Source of the DNA: Chlamydiota bacterium
GTDB lineage: Bacteria; Chlamydiota; Chlamydiia; Chlamydiales; SM23-39
Direction: 5' to 3'
DNA: 35,220 nucleotides
Assembly (NCBI GenBank): GCA_027366035.1
Contig: DAHXLK010000015.1
Coordinates: 1 to 35,220, forward strand
The notes below the pieces were generated by a model, which had not been told where the DNA came from, searched no databases, and saw only the letters and a list, made by a program, of their open reading frames with translations. The position numbers were made by a program, and so were the translations under genes. Below are positions 7,343 through 16,102 of this stretch, in pieces (position 1 is the first letter of the stretch; every line of letters begins with the position of its first letter).

Positions 7343-9928
7343 TTATTCATTTTGCTGATCTGTCCCCGAGATGGCAACATTTCCTTCTTTATCAAACTTA
7401 TGTCTTTGCCCATAGAGCTGGTCATTTTGATATGTTTGGAGTAGATAAGGTTTTCCATCTTCATAGTACTTATTGAATTTGCCATGACGCATCCCCTCCG
7501 AAAATTCTCCTTCAAATATTAAAACTCCTTTATCGTTGTAATGTTTACTTAGACCATGCAGTTGATCGTTTTTATATAAACACAAGGAAGCAACGCTGCC
7601 CGTATCAAAATAAGTGGTTTCTAACCCTTCTTTTTTATCATCTAGGTAAACGACTTCTCTAAACACTTTCCCATTAGGAAAGTAGTGAATGGCAGGGCCA
7701 TTTTTATGATCATTATGGTACTGGAGGAGCATAAATACTTTGCCATCCGGGGTATACAAGGAGGCTTTGCCCTCCTTGTTGCCATGCATATAATGTGTAG
7801 ATCCAATTAAGACGCCCTCCTCTGTAAACTCTTCGACCTTGCCTTCCAATTTGTCATTTTCATAGAAGGCTTTAAGAGCTAATGTTTTTTTCCCCCCTTC
7901 TACTTGCGGATAATAGATCTCATGCAGTCCATGTTTTTTATTATTTTTATAGTGGAAAATAATCTCTTGCCCTTGCGGTGTTTTTTCAAAGAATCTTCCT
8001 TCTAATTTACCTTGCATATAGTTGGCTTCTTGTAGGAGGTTTTCATTATCATTCCATTGTGCTTTTCTTCCATGAAGCTGCCCATGCTCGTAGGTAATCT
8101 CTGCTTCTTTATGACCGCTTGGAAAATACGTTATCTGAGTTTTATCCGGTTTCCCTTCAGTATCGTATTGGAAAATTCTTGAAGGTATTTGCCCCTCTTT
8201 ACTGTTCTTCCTTGGAAAAAATTCTTCATGGGTTCCAACAGGTAGTCCTTGATGAAAAATTTGTGAAAGTTGTAGAGAGCCATCAGGAAAATATGCCTTT
8301 ACCTCTCCATCTAAAAGGTCCTCTTTATATTCGCTAGTCCGTTGTAAGAGGCCATTTTCATAAAACCACTCATGTTTTTTTACCCTTTTTCCTTTATCAT
8401 AAAAAAATTTGGCTCGTATTAATCCTTTTGCATACCAGGTTGTGACAGGGCCATCCAAAACATCGTCCTCATAATTCCCTTCAAATACAAGGTCTCCCTT
8501 TTCATTCCACTCTTTATGTGGGCCTTGCCTCTTCCCTTTATTGAAAAAGATTTTGGTTTTTAGTTGGCCATTTTCATACCATTCGGATTGAATGCCATCT
8601 AGCTTATCCAGGACAAATGAAGCATCTCTTTTAGTTTGCCCATTAGAATACCATTCCGTAGTATGGCCATTTTTTTGTCCGTTGAGGAAAAGTGTTTGGA
8701 AAGCTAAAGTACCATTTTCATGCCATTGCTTATAAGAACCAACTCGTAAATTATTTTCATAAAAGCCATGGGCTTTTTCCTCCCCCGACTCATAGAATTC
8801 GACCTGTTCTCCATCGAAATTGCCATGCTTATAAAAGTGGTTGCTTTTGATCTTGCCATTGAGAAACCGCTCGGTAAACCTTCCATGCCGTTTGCCATCG
8901 CTATCTAAAGAATATTCTTGTATTTTACTGCCATTTTCCGAAAATTCGACCGCAGGGTGTAAGAGATTGCCCTGCATGTCAAATTCTGCTAAATAAGCGA
9001 GCTGTCCATTGTTGTGTTTTCTATAGTGCTTTCCTATAGGCTTACCCTCCACATACTCCCCTTCACCAAGCAGGAGGCCCTTTTCAGAGAAGAAGAATTC
9101 TTTTCCTGTCTTTTTTCCATTGTTATAGCTCACCCGATAGCTCTCATTTCCATTAGAGTGATACTTTACATGGGCTCCTACAGGATTATCATTTTGAAAA
9201 TCAAGGGCTTCAATAACAGCACCTTTTTCATCATAAATGACAAGAGCCGGTGTCTTTTTATCCCCTTGTAGCTCTCCATGATGGAAGGTTTTTTGAGATT
9301 TTAACGCTCCTCCTTCAAACCATTCAAACACTAGCCCATCGATAGTACCGTCTACATAGGGGTATAGAGCAGATTTTGCCCCCGAAGGATAGTAAAAGAA
9401 GTAGTCTCCCTGTAATTTACTTTTTACATACACCCCACTTTCTTTTTTTTGCCCGTCTTCATAAAACATTTCAAAAGGGCCATCTAACTCTCCATGTTTA
9501 TAAACAGCTTTATTTTTTAATTTTCCGTTTGGGTAAAAAGTTTTACTCTCCTCTTCTAAAAATCCTGTTTCATAGTAGGAAACTTTTTCAACGGCTCCGG
9601 TCGGATAGAGGTCGATTTTCATCCCGTGGGGAACAAGTACCGAGTTCCATAATGTAGCTGCCTCTGAATCAGGAGCCACTTCGGTAATATCCATTTCAAC
9701 ATGTATCTTGCCGTCTGTATAGAAGTTGATTTGCTTTATAGGTATTTCTTGGTTTTCCCCTTCTCCCGGTTGATAGAAGATAATGGTTTCTGCTAGGCCA
9801 TTCGGGTAGGAGCTAATAATCTCAGGACGCCAGTTGGGCTCACGTGGTAATAACCTCTTATTACCCTTTGTATTATCAGCTATAATAGTAGATACGAAGA
9901 GGCAAAGTACGAACAATATCTTTTTCAT
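7343..9928 (-). CDS. Large exported MORN_2 repeat protein (YwqK-like)
   Basis: 861 residues from ATG at 9928, which I prefer to the TTG at 9943 because GAGG lies 9 bases before it. A signal peptide (MKKILFVLCLFVSTIIA) is followed almost entirely by repeats of about 23 residues of the form Y-x-N-G-x-x-x-x-x-x-x-y-x-x-G-x-x-x-G, for example FYENGQLKTKIFFNKGKRQG. The run reaches the C-terminus. This is the MORN_2 type repeat also found in proteins labelled YwqK-family. The repeats build an elongated beta structure. Export and size suggest a surface or secreted scaffold, possibly a substrate of the neighbouring type II system; that is inference. No catalytic domain is visible. Confidence 0.88.
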   Translation of the reverse strand: MKKILFVLCLFVSTIIADNTKGNKRLLPREPNWRPEIISSYPNGLAETIIFYQPGEGENQEIPIKQINFYTDGKIHVEMDITEVAPDSEAATLWNSVLVPHGMKIDLYPTGAVEKVSYYETGFLEEESKTFYPNGKLKNKAVYKHGELDGPFEMFYEDGQKKESGVYVKSKLQGDYFFYYPSGAKSALYPYVDGTIDGLVFEWFEGGALKSQKTFHHGELQGDKKTPALVIYDEKGAVIEALDFQNDNPVGAHVKYHSNGNESYRVSYNNGKKTGKEFFFSEKGLLLGEGEYVEGKPIGKHYRKHNNGQLAYLAEFDMQGNLLHPAVEFSENGSKIQEYSLDSDGKRHGRFTERFLNGKIKSNHFYKHGNFDGEQVEFYESGEEKAHGFYENNLRVGSYKQWHENGTLAFQTLFLNGQKNGHTTEWYSNGQTKRDASFVLDKLDGIQSEWYENGQLKTKIFFNKGKRQGPHKEWNEKGDLVFEGNYEDDVLDGPVTTWYAKGLIRAKFFYDKGKRVKKHEWFYENGLLQRTSEYKEDLLDGEVKAYFPDGSLQLSQIFHQGLPVGTHEEFFPRKNSKEGQIPSRIFQYDTEGKPDKTQITYFPSGHKEAEITYEHGQLHGRKAQWNDNENLLQEANYMQGKLEGRFFEKTPQGQEIIFHYKNNKKHGLHEIYYPQVEGGKKTLALKAFYENDKLEGKVEEFTEEGVLIGSTHYMHGNKEGKASLYTPDGKVFMLLQYHNDHKNGPAIHYFPNGKVFREVVYLDDKKEGLETTYFDTGSVASLCLYKNDQLHGLSKHYNDKGVLIFEGEFSEGMRHGKFNKYYEDGKPYLLQTYQNDQLYGQRHKFDKEGNVAISGTDQQNE

Positions 9929-10166
9929 AAAAAAGGACCTCAAGCTCTTAGATTGCCTATAGCTTAAAGTAAAAGGTTAAATAGGTGCAAGGATCTATTA
10001 ACCTAATTATTTTTAGAAGGTTAAGTGTATTTTTTCTTAATAATTTTACGATTGTAGTGTTTTTTTATTAGGGAGAGAGTAGAGTTAAAAATGTAAAACA
10101 GTATACATGTTTTGAAAAACGGTTTTTCAAAACATGTACTGTCATCAAAATTTGGAGAAAAAATTT
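9929..10166. other. Intergenic region with repeated 7-mers and a strong hairpin
   Basis: This stretch separates the MORN gene (-) from the small peptide gene (+). The 7-mer AGGTTAA occurs at 9974-9980, inverted at 9998-10004, and again at 10018-10024, which looks like a multi-site operator. A perfect 15-bp inverted repeat lies at 10105-10119 and 10123-10137 around a CGG loop. I could not place a convincing -35/-10 pair for either direction. Confidence 0.5.
10105..10137 (+). repeat. Perfect 15-bp inverted repeat (hairpin)
   Basis: ACATGTTTTGAAAAA at 10105-10119 pairs exactly with TTTTTCAAAACATGT at 10123-10137 around CGG. It is 29 bases upstream of the small ATG at 10167 and is not followed by a T-run on the + strand, so it does not look like a simple terminator of that unit. 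It could be a 5' leader structure, an operator, or the core of a small RNA. Confidence 0.8.
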
Positions 10167-10226
10167 ATGGCACAAGAGAAAGGAAAACCACAACAACAAC
10201 CACCACAAAAACCAAAAGGAAAGTAA
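10167..10226 (+). CDS. Possible 19-residue Pro/Gln/Lys-rich peptide gene
   Basis: The frame encodes MAQEKGKPQQQPPQKPKGK, then TAA. A binding site TTGGAG lies 9 bases before the ATG, and a strong intrinsic terminator starts 11 bases after the stop, so the unit has the parts of a free-standing gene. The peptide is basic, hydrophilic and of very low complexity; it has no signal peptide or membrane helix and would be disordered. I do not recognise it. The alternative is a non-coding small RNA spanning the hairpin at 10105 to the terminator, with the ORF present by chance. Confidence 0.45.
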   Translation: MAQEKGKPQQQPPQKPKGK

Positions 10227-10236
10227 GTGTATCCTG

Positions 10237-10269
10237 TGGCGAGCAAATGATTGCTCGCCATTTTTATTT
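10237..10269 (+). terminator. Intrinsic terminator after the 19-codon gene
   Basis: GGCGAGCAA (10238-10246) and TTGCTCGCC (10251-10259) form a perfect 9-bp GC-rich stem around ATGA, with one more T-A pair outside, followed by TTTTTATTT. The T-run is on the + strand only, so it ends rightward transcription. It stands just before the stop codon of the convergent rsmD. Confidence 0.85.
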
Positions 10270-10803
10270 CTTTTGAAAAATAGATAAAAAAGAATCTCCA
10301 AATTTTTTTTGATCATAGAGGGTTAAGTTAGCAAGCCGATGAGAATTTTTTTCCCCTTCTTCAATGAATAGTAAGCCCTTTTCTTGTATCCAGGGCTTTT
10401 CTGAAAGGTATATCAAACATTTTTCTAACAACTTTTTCTCCATATAGGGAGGGTCTATATAGATAATTGTAAAAGATTTTGGAGTATTTGCAAGATAGGC
10501 AAGGGCATCTTTACGGATGACCTCTACTTGTTTTTCTACTCCCAAGGAGCAAATATTTTCTCGGATACATTGTAGAGATTTTGCGCTGTTTTCTACCAGT
10601 GTTGCCGATAAAGCCCCTCTACTAATTGCTTCTAGCCCTATTGCACCGGATCCTGCAAAAAGATCTAGAAAATTAGCTTTTTCAATGTAATCTTTGCAGA
10701 TATTAAAAACAGCTGCCCTTACTGACGATAAAGTAGGTCGCATATTTTTAGGACTTTTTAATACTCTACCCTTGAATAACCCGGAAACAATACGTAATGT
10801 CAT
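10264..10803 (-). CDS. rsmD: 16S rRNA (guanine-N2-966) methyltransferase RsmD
   Basis: 179 residues. SAM-dependent methylation of G966 of 16S rRNA during 30S assembly is the known role of the family. The N-terminal RIVSGLFKGRVLKSP and MRPTLSSVRAAVFN match the RsmD RNA-binding start, the SAM site is FLDLFAGSGAIGLEA (about 45-59), and the catalytic motif IV is YIDPPY (about 113). Length is normal for the family. The usual DRVRE after RPT is here SSVRAA, a mild divergence. The ATG overlaps the stop of the upstream vWA gene by one base (TAATG), so translation is coupled. Confidence 0.93.
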   Translation of the reverse strand: MTLRIVSGLFKGRVLKSPKNMRPTLSSVRAAVFNICKDYIEKANFLDLFAGSGAIGLEAISRGALSATLVENSAKSLQCIRENICSLGVEKQVEVIRKDALAYLANTPKSFTIIYIDPPYMEKKLLEKCLIYLSEKPWIQEKGLLFIEEGEKNSHRLANLTLYDQKKFGDSFLSIFQKK

Positions 10804-12575
10804 TAAAATATGGTGGGTAGGTGGTATTCTTGTAAGAGCTTATTAGCTTGCAGAATATGTTCTCCATTTCCATCTCGGAAATATTGTTCATAAAGATGGT
10901 AAGAGTTATATAGTGCCCATTCAGTGATAAGCTGAGCGTCTCCATTTTTTGCATGAGAAAAAGAGATATTTTTTCGAATATTTAACCACGCATTTTGTTG
11001 TTTTCCTTGGATAAAGAGTATGAAATCTTCTAAATGATCCGTTTGTCCTATAAGAACAAAAGGTTGGTTGGCGAATAACGCCGGTATTTGTTGATTCGAT
11101 GGGAATAGAGTGATGGTAGTATTTGGCGATTTTATTATAGCGGAACAGGTAATATCTTTTGCGATAGGAAATTGTAATGATTTGACTAATTTATATAGCT
11201 TACGTTTGATCCCATGCATGGAAGGAGCTGTGTATAGCTTTCCTTTATTAAGAGCGCTTAAAGTATCGAGATAAGTGGTTTTATCTTCGGAAGTAGCTAA
11301 AGAGTAGAGGGAAGTTTTGCCACTATTTTTTTCAGTCCATCGATGGATAAAATAAGACTGTTTATTTTGAGATATCAAACCACCGCCATTAGTAATTAAG
11401 ATAATAGTAGAAAGGGTATTAGGGTCATTTTGATCAAAAAGAATAGCTTGCAAGGGTTTGAAGGGATCGGGAGAGGAAAAAAAACTACCTAACTGTAAAT
11501 GATTTAGAAAATATCTAACTAGTTGCTTGGAGTTTTTATTAGGTTTTAGATTTTCTATAGATAGTCGCTCAAATTTCCCGTCATAAACGAGAATATTGAA
11601 TTGATCCTCTTCATGCAGAAGGGAAAGGGCTTTATACACTCCATTTACTGTTACTTTGAGACGATTTTTTTGTATGGTATTGGACTTATCGATTACAAAA
11701 TAATAGTTCTGTTTCATTTTCGGCAAGAGAGCCTCCGGACGAGGGATAATGGTTAGAGCAAAGATATACCCTACCCCTTCTTTAGGAGAAACGACAAGGT
11801 CAATATCGAAAAGGTTCGAAGCAGAAATAGTACTAAGGTCATTAAGGGTGGGGATTTGTGGAAGTGGATCTTCCAAAGTGACCTCATTTTCTTGTGGTGG
11901 TTCCGGTATTTCTTGTATAACAAGATGTTTGGCTAAAGAAAGGTGGGAATCCTTTTCTATAGAATTATTTTGTTTATGTAGATGTAGAGACAAGAGGTTT
12001 TTTTCTAGAGAAAGCTCTTGAGGTTTTTCTTCAACCAATATCAGTTTGTTCTTAGATTCATTTATACAGATAGGATAGGTAATTTCAGCAAGTAAGGGTG
12101 CATGCGCTTCTATGGAAAATGGAATTTGTTGTGGTTCATCTGAGATAAGGAGGTGATGAGAGGAGGTAGTATCGGTGCTGAATAAAAGCTTATCAGAGGG
12201 GTTTTCACACAAATGCATGGTACTAGGCGATGTGGCTAAAAGACTTATGGAAACTTCTTCTTGTTGAGGATCTATTTTCTTTTCACTAGCTCCTTCTTTT
12301 TTTATAGCTTCTTTAAGGACAAGCGTGGTTTTACTTGCAAATACTTGATTTTTTTTGGATGTAGGAGCAAGTGTTTTGGAATAGAACCATAACGACTGTG
12401 TTTGAATGACTGTGATAAAGGCAATATGTAGAAATATAGAAAAAATAATGCAGAGAACAAGGAGGAGCCTTCTATTTTTTAAGAGTAATGACTCTAGGGA
12501 GATTTCTCTCTTATTATTCGGGTAGATTTTCAAGTTGTTTTTTTGTTTTTGTATAAAGATATTGTGTAGGAGCAT
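10803..12575 (-). CDS. Membrane-anchored von Willebrand factor A domain protein
   Basis: 590 residues if it starts at ATG 12575, or 576 from the TTG at 12533. An N-terminal membrane helix (about 34-60, LLLVLCIIFSIFLHIAFITV) is followed by a long polar linker of about 200 residues. A vWA domain then begins at YYFVIDKSN. The metal site is partly kept: DKSNT fits DxSxT, but the last motif reads ITNGGG where TDG is usual, so metal binding may be altered. The C-terminal 100 residues are beta-rich. The gene overlaps the upstream TPR gene by 62 bases from the ATG. Inference: the TPR and vWA pair forms an envelope protein complex. Confidence 0.8.
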   Translation of the reverse strand: MLLHNIFIQKQKNNLKIYPNNKREISLESLLLKNRRLLLVLCIIFSIFLHIAFITVIQTQSLWFYSKTLAPTSKKNQVFASKTTLVLKEAIKKEGASEKKIDPQQEEVSISLLATSPSTMHLCENPSDKLLFSTDTTSSHHLLISDEPQQIPFSIEAHAPLLAEITYPICINESKNKLILVEEKPQELSLEKNLLSLHLHKQNNSIEKDSHLSLAKHLVIQEIPEPPQENEVTLEDPLPQIPTLNDLSTISASNLFDIDLVVSPKEGVGYIFALTIIPRPEALLPKMKQNYYFVIDKSNTIQKNRLKVTVNGVYKALSLLHEEDQFNILVYDGKFERLSIENLKPNKNSKQLVRYFLNHLQLGSFFSSPDPFKPLQAILFDQNDPNTLSTIILITNGGGLISQNKQSYFIHRWTEKNSGKTSLYSLATSEDKTTYLDTLSALNKGKLYTAPSMHGIKRKLYKLVKSLQFPIAKDITCSAIIKSPNTTITLFPSNQQIPALFANQPFVLIGQTDHLEDFILFIQGKQQNAWLNIRKNISFSHAKNGDAQLITEWALYNSYHLYEQYFRDGNGEHILQANKLLQEYHLPTIF

Positions 12576-15126
12576 TTTCTAGGACAACAGTAAAAAGTTT
12601 TTTAGCATCCTCAACTTCATCATTACAAAGGAGTAGCTCACCCTTCATATATTGCAAATAACTTTGGAATAACTCTTCCTTTTCGGGCATTTTTTCTCTA
12701 GAATCCTGATAATCCTTTGAAAGGATATCTTTGCAATCTTGAAAATCTGATAATGTTTTCTCTATTATGGACTTGCAAAAATTTCTATCCTTATTTAAAA
12801 AATAGTGTATATCGATATACTCTAAGGCAGCTTCTAAATAAACAGGCTCGTTAGCAAATGTTTTCTGTATAGTAAGATCTTTTAATAAAGCGAGGATAGA
12901 TAAAATCTCCGGGTCATCTTGTGTCTTACATTTTTCAAAACGGATTCTGGCGCTTTGCAATGCTGAGAAGGCGGAAAAATAATTTGTCAAGTAAGTATCT
13001 CTCACCTCTTCAAAAAGGATAAGAGCTTTTTCTTTTTCCCCTTTTTTCCCGTAAGCTTTAGCTAATTCAAAACAAATCTGTTTTCTATGTAAATCATCTG
13101 ATTCTTGAAGCTTTTTAAGAAGTTCGATTTGTTGATCTTGCTTCCCTTGAAGGGCATAAAGATTAGCTAAAGTGATTCCCCGCAGTGAGCCTATTTGATC
13201 TTCTCGGATACTTTCCAAAATATAAATTGCCCGATCCAAATAATGGGCCATCTCAGGAGATTCCGCAGGATTTTGCTTCCAATGCTTTTGGAAATATTGC
13301 GATATTTTTTCATAATAAAAGCTTGCTAACCAATCTTGGTTGACGGTTTGAATATTTGCTCCCATTATTTTTGCTTGATAAAGGTGTTCGGCTGCAAGGT
13401 CTAAGTAGGCAGGATTTTTCAAATAGATATTATAAAGGGCTAGATGGGCTAAAGGAGCCTCCGGAACATTTGGATTCAGAAGTAGGGCTTTTTCAGCATG
13501 AAAACAGAATTTATCCTCATCACATAATTGGCTTTTATAGCAAAAAGCCAATAGCAAGTGAGCTTCAGAAGCTAGGGGCGAGCTTTTATCGTTTTCGAGA
13601 AAGGGGACCAAAAAAGCGATAGCAGATTCATATTTTCCCATTTCATATTCTACCTTTGCTAATGTAAAGGAAAGCTCATCTTTTTCATCTTCCCTCAATA
13701 GAAAATGATTATTTAGTATTTCTTTAAGATCCGCTGCCAATTGTTCTTTAGAACCGCAGGCTTCCTTTTCGCTCTCGATAGATGCATTTATAAGGAACCT
13801 CCAAGCTAGCGGGGTTAGGGTACTGCCGGGATAGGTAGAGATAAACTCTTTAAATTTCTCCCTAGCTGTCGTGAAACTTTTAGTTAGATAGAGAAGATGG
13901 GCAAAATTATAGAAGATCACTTCTCTGTCTTCTCCTAAATTTTTATTTTGTAAAATTTCTTCAAAGTCTTTTTTTGCAGCTGAATAATTGCAATTTTCTT
14001 TATTCAACAATGCCTTACGGTAAAGAATGGGTGAAAGAACTTCTTCGGGAAACTGTATCTTAAATTGAGTGAGTGCTTTTTCAAAAAGTTGCATGTCCTT
14101 CAATTTTTCTGCACAGATCATTAAAGAATGTAAAGCAGCTTTACATTCTTCGTCTTTAGATGGCGGTGTATCTAAGAAGAGCTGAAGGGATCGGACAGCC
14201 CTTGGATAATCCTCTATAGCCAGATAGCTTTTACCTATAAAAAAGTGTAAGAGGGGGATTTTTTCTTTTGGAATATGGTGAAACAGCTGTTCTTTCGCTA
14301 GTAATATTTCCGGATATTTTTTGGTTTCATACATAAGGATCATCCGGTTAAAGGCCGCATCTGTCGCCCTCTCTTTTCCTAAATGACACACTTGTCCAAA
14401 TGTTTGGATGGCCAGATCTTTATCATATTCAATTTGTATAGTAGCCGCTTGAAAAAGCATCTCCTCTTTCAATGAAGGATGTTTTTGAGCGAGTGTTATA
14501 TATAAATTGGAGGCTTTTTCCGACTCCCCAAGGAGATGATAAGTATAGGCAAGGTGAGGAAGCATTTCTTCTTGAAATGGACTATTTTGCAATGATTCAT
14601 ACTGAATTTTTGCAAGGTTGGCGTAACTTTTTCTACTATCGCTATTTTGAGGGCTTTTCATGGCTAAATTATATAGGGCATCTGCCAAGATAAAAGTGAG
14701 TTTCTGTTTTTTGGAAAGATCGGAAGAAAATTCTTCTAAATAAGGCTCTGATTCTTCTAAAACCGCTTGGTACCAACCTAAAGAGCGATAACACTGTAAT
14801 TTATTAAACAGAAATTGCTTAGAAACTTGATGAGTTTTTATGTTTTTATAATATTCGGCAGCTTTTTCATATTCTTTTTCTTTAAGGCTCAAATCCCCTA
14901 AAATAGCCTGAAGCATGTCTGTATAGTTACTACTGGGGAATTTCTTTAAAAAATCCAACATCTGAATCTTTACGATATCGAAATTTCCTTCATTCCAAAA
15001 TTCGGAAATTCTACGTAAAAAGAGGGCTTCTTCTTGTGTCTTAGGTTCAGGTAGAGGGTAAAATGGTTCATCGGCACAAAGGAAAGCAAAGCAAAGAATT
15101 TGGAAAAAAATAAAATAAAAGCGCAT
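12514..15126 (-). CDS. Exported TPR-repeat protein
   Basis: 870 residues. A signal peptide (MRFYFIFFQILCFAFLCADE) leads into helical TPR units over nearly the whole length, such as ILGDLSLKEKEYEKAAEYYKN, HFFIGKSYLAIEDYPRAVRSL and FELAKAYGKKGEKEKALILFEEV. These form a solenoid for protein binding in the periplasm or outer membrane. No enzymatic motif is seen. A comparable pair (large TPR protein then vWA protein) exists in Chlamydia, by my recollection of gene order; I would not name it. It is the first gene of a three-gene leftward unit ending with rsmD. Confidence 0.85.
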   Translation of the reverse strand: MRFYFIFFQILCFAFLCADEPFYPLPEPKTQEEALFLRRISEFWNEGNFDIVKIQMLDFLKKFPSSNYTDMLQAILGDLSLKEKEYEKAAEYYKNIKTHQVSKQFLFNKLQCYRSLGWYQAVLEESEPYLEEFSSDLSKKQKLTFILADALYNLAMKSPQNSDSRKSYANLAKIQYESLQNSPFQEEMLPHLAYTYHLLGESEKASNLYITLAQKHPSLKEEMLFQAATIQIEYDKDLAIQTFGQVCHLGKERATDAAFNRMILMYETKKYPEILLAKEQLFHHIPKEKIPLLHFFIGKSYLAIEDYPRAVRSLQLFLDTPPSKDEECKAALHSLMICAEKLKDMQLFEKALTQFKIQFPEEVLSPILYRKALLNKENCNYSAAKKDFEEILQNKNLGEDREVIFYNFAHLLYLTKSFTTAREKFKEFISTYPGSTLTPLAWRFLINASIESEKEACGSKEQLAADLKEILNNHFLLREDEKDELSFTLAKVEYEMGKYESAIAFLVPFLENDKSSPLASEAHLLLAFCYKSQLCDEDKFCFHAEKALLLNPNVPEAPLAHLALYNIYLKNPAYLDLAAEHLYQAKIMGANIQTVNQDWLASFYYEKISQYFQKHWKQNPAESPEMAHYLDRAIYILESIREDQIGSLRGITLANLYALQGKQDQQIELLKKLQESDDLHRKQICFELAKAYGKKGEKEKALILFEEVRDTYLTNYFSAFSALQSARIRFEKCKTQDDPEILSILALLKDLTIQKTFANEPVYLEAALEYIDIHYFLNKDRNFCKSIIEKTLSDFQDCKDILSKDYQDSREKMPEKEELFQSYLQYMKGELLLCNDEVEDAKKLFTVVLENAPTQYLYTKTKKQLENLPE

Positions 15127-15139
15127 ACTTACAACTCGT

Positions 15140-15166
15140 AGTATACCGAAAACGACAATATTTCGG
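15140..15166. promoter_or_regulatory. Inverted repeat and possible promoter between divergent genes
   Basis: The 52-base gap between the TPR gene (-) and the transporter (+) holds CCGAAA at 15146-15151 and TTTCGG at 15161-15166, a 6-bp inverted repeat with a 9-base spacer. On the minus strand, TATACT (15145-15140) could be the -10 box of the TPR gene. AAAGGAG just before the ATG at 15179 is the transporter's ribosome binding site. The repeat could be a shared operator. Confidence 0.35.
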
Positions 15167-15178
15167 AAAGGAGAGGTT

Positions 15179-16102
15179 ATGGCAATTACCTTTGTAATTT
15201 TTGCAGGGCTATTAACTGCTTTTAGTAACTATTACATGAGAAAAAGTGTCGACGCAGGAGGCAGCAGTAAATCTTTCTTGATGATCCAGCTATCCATCGC
15301 TTTTTTGGTAGCTATCCTTCTCAATCCTATAAGGACCCATTTTTATGCCATTAACCTTCCCATGTTATCACTAGGTCTTGGAGCAGGGATGCTCTTTGGT
15401 TTTATGATGCTATTTTTAGGCAAAGCTTTGGAAAACGGCCCTCCGGGGCTAACCTTTGCCCTATTAAGTAGCGCTACTGTGATTCCCGGCCTGATAATGG
15501 CATTATTTTTTGGCCCTTCCTTTGGATTCGACTACAAGCTTTGGCATGGACTTGGTTCTTTTATTGTCATCCTAGGTCTTTTTTGGGCAGGATGGGGAGT
15601 TGTGCTAATACGAGATAGAAATAGGTGGATCTTTTTCTCTCTTGCTGCGGTTTGTCTGCACGCCTTATTCTTGTCTACCATGCAATACCGATCGCTTGCG
15701 ATAAATTTTTCTAATTCTCCAACTTTTTTAAACTCGCATGAAGCACAAAGTCAGTGGTTTATGCCTTTAATATATTTCGTAGCAGCTCTGATGCAAGCTT
15801 TTACCTTTTTCTCAGCAAAATCAAAGAGGATTTCTAGCATAGAATGGCGATATGGGGTGTTTGGAGGTGCAGCAAATAGCATCAGCACCTTTTTTTTAAT
15901 ATGGGCTACCGAGATTGCAGGAAGTTTGGAGCAAGCTATTATTTTCCCCATATTTTCCGTTACTATCATTTTATTATGTAATTTTTGGGGGCAACGATTT
16001 TATCAAGAAAATGTTAACTGGAAAGCCAGTCAACTTTCCGTTCTTGGATTATTTATTGCTACGGTGGATTGGAAGGCTATATCTAGTTTTTTCTTTCCAT
16101 GA
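15179..16102 (+). CDS. DMT/EamA-like multispanning membrane transporter
   Basis: 307 residues with about ten hydrophobic helices and almost no soluble domain. The two-halved layout, short loops and a Gly-rich helix (LGLGAGMLFGFMMLFLGKALENGPPGL) resemble the drug/metabolite transporter superfamily, in which substrates vary widely. The substrate cannot be read from sequence. The start is supported by AAAGGAG 8 bases before the ATG. The 3' end overlaps the convergent TPR membrane gene by 54 bases. A close relative of unknown name is possible; the EamA link is inferred from topology only. Confidence 0.75.
   Translation: MAITFVIFAGLLTAFSNYYMRKSVDAGGSSKSFLMIQLSIAFLVAILLNPIRTHFYAINLPMLSLGLGAGMLFGFMMLFLGKALENGPPGLTFALLSSATVIPGLIMALFFGPSFGFDYKLWHGLGSFIVILGLFWAGWGVVLIRDRNRWIFFSLAAVCLHALFLSTMQYRSLAINFSNSPTFLNSHEAQSQWFMPLIYFVAALMQAFTFFSAKSKRISSIEWRYGVFGGAANSISTFFLIWATEIAGSLEQAIIFPIFSVTIILLCNFWGQRFYQENVNWKASQLSVLGLFIATVDWKAISSFFFP

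Noticed and set aside
7343..9928. CRISPR array or tandem DNA repeat in the MORN gene
   Set aside because: The regular spacing of about 69 bases comes from diverged 23-residue protein repeats; the DNA copies are not identical and are translated.
9928..9943. TTG start at 9943 for the MORN protein
   Set aside because: It would overlap the GAGG binding site that serves the ATG at 9928 and would add residues before a normal signal peptide.
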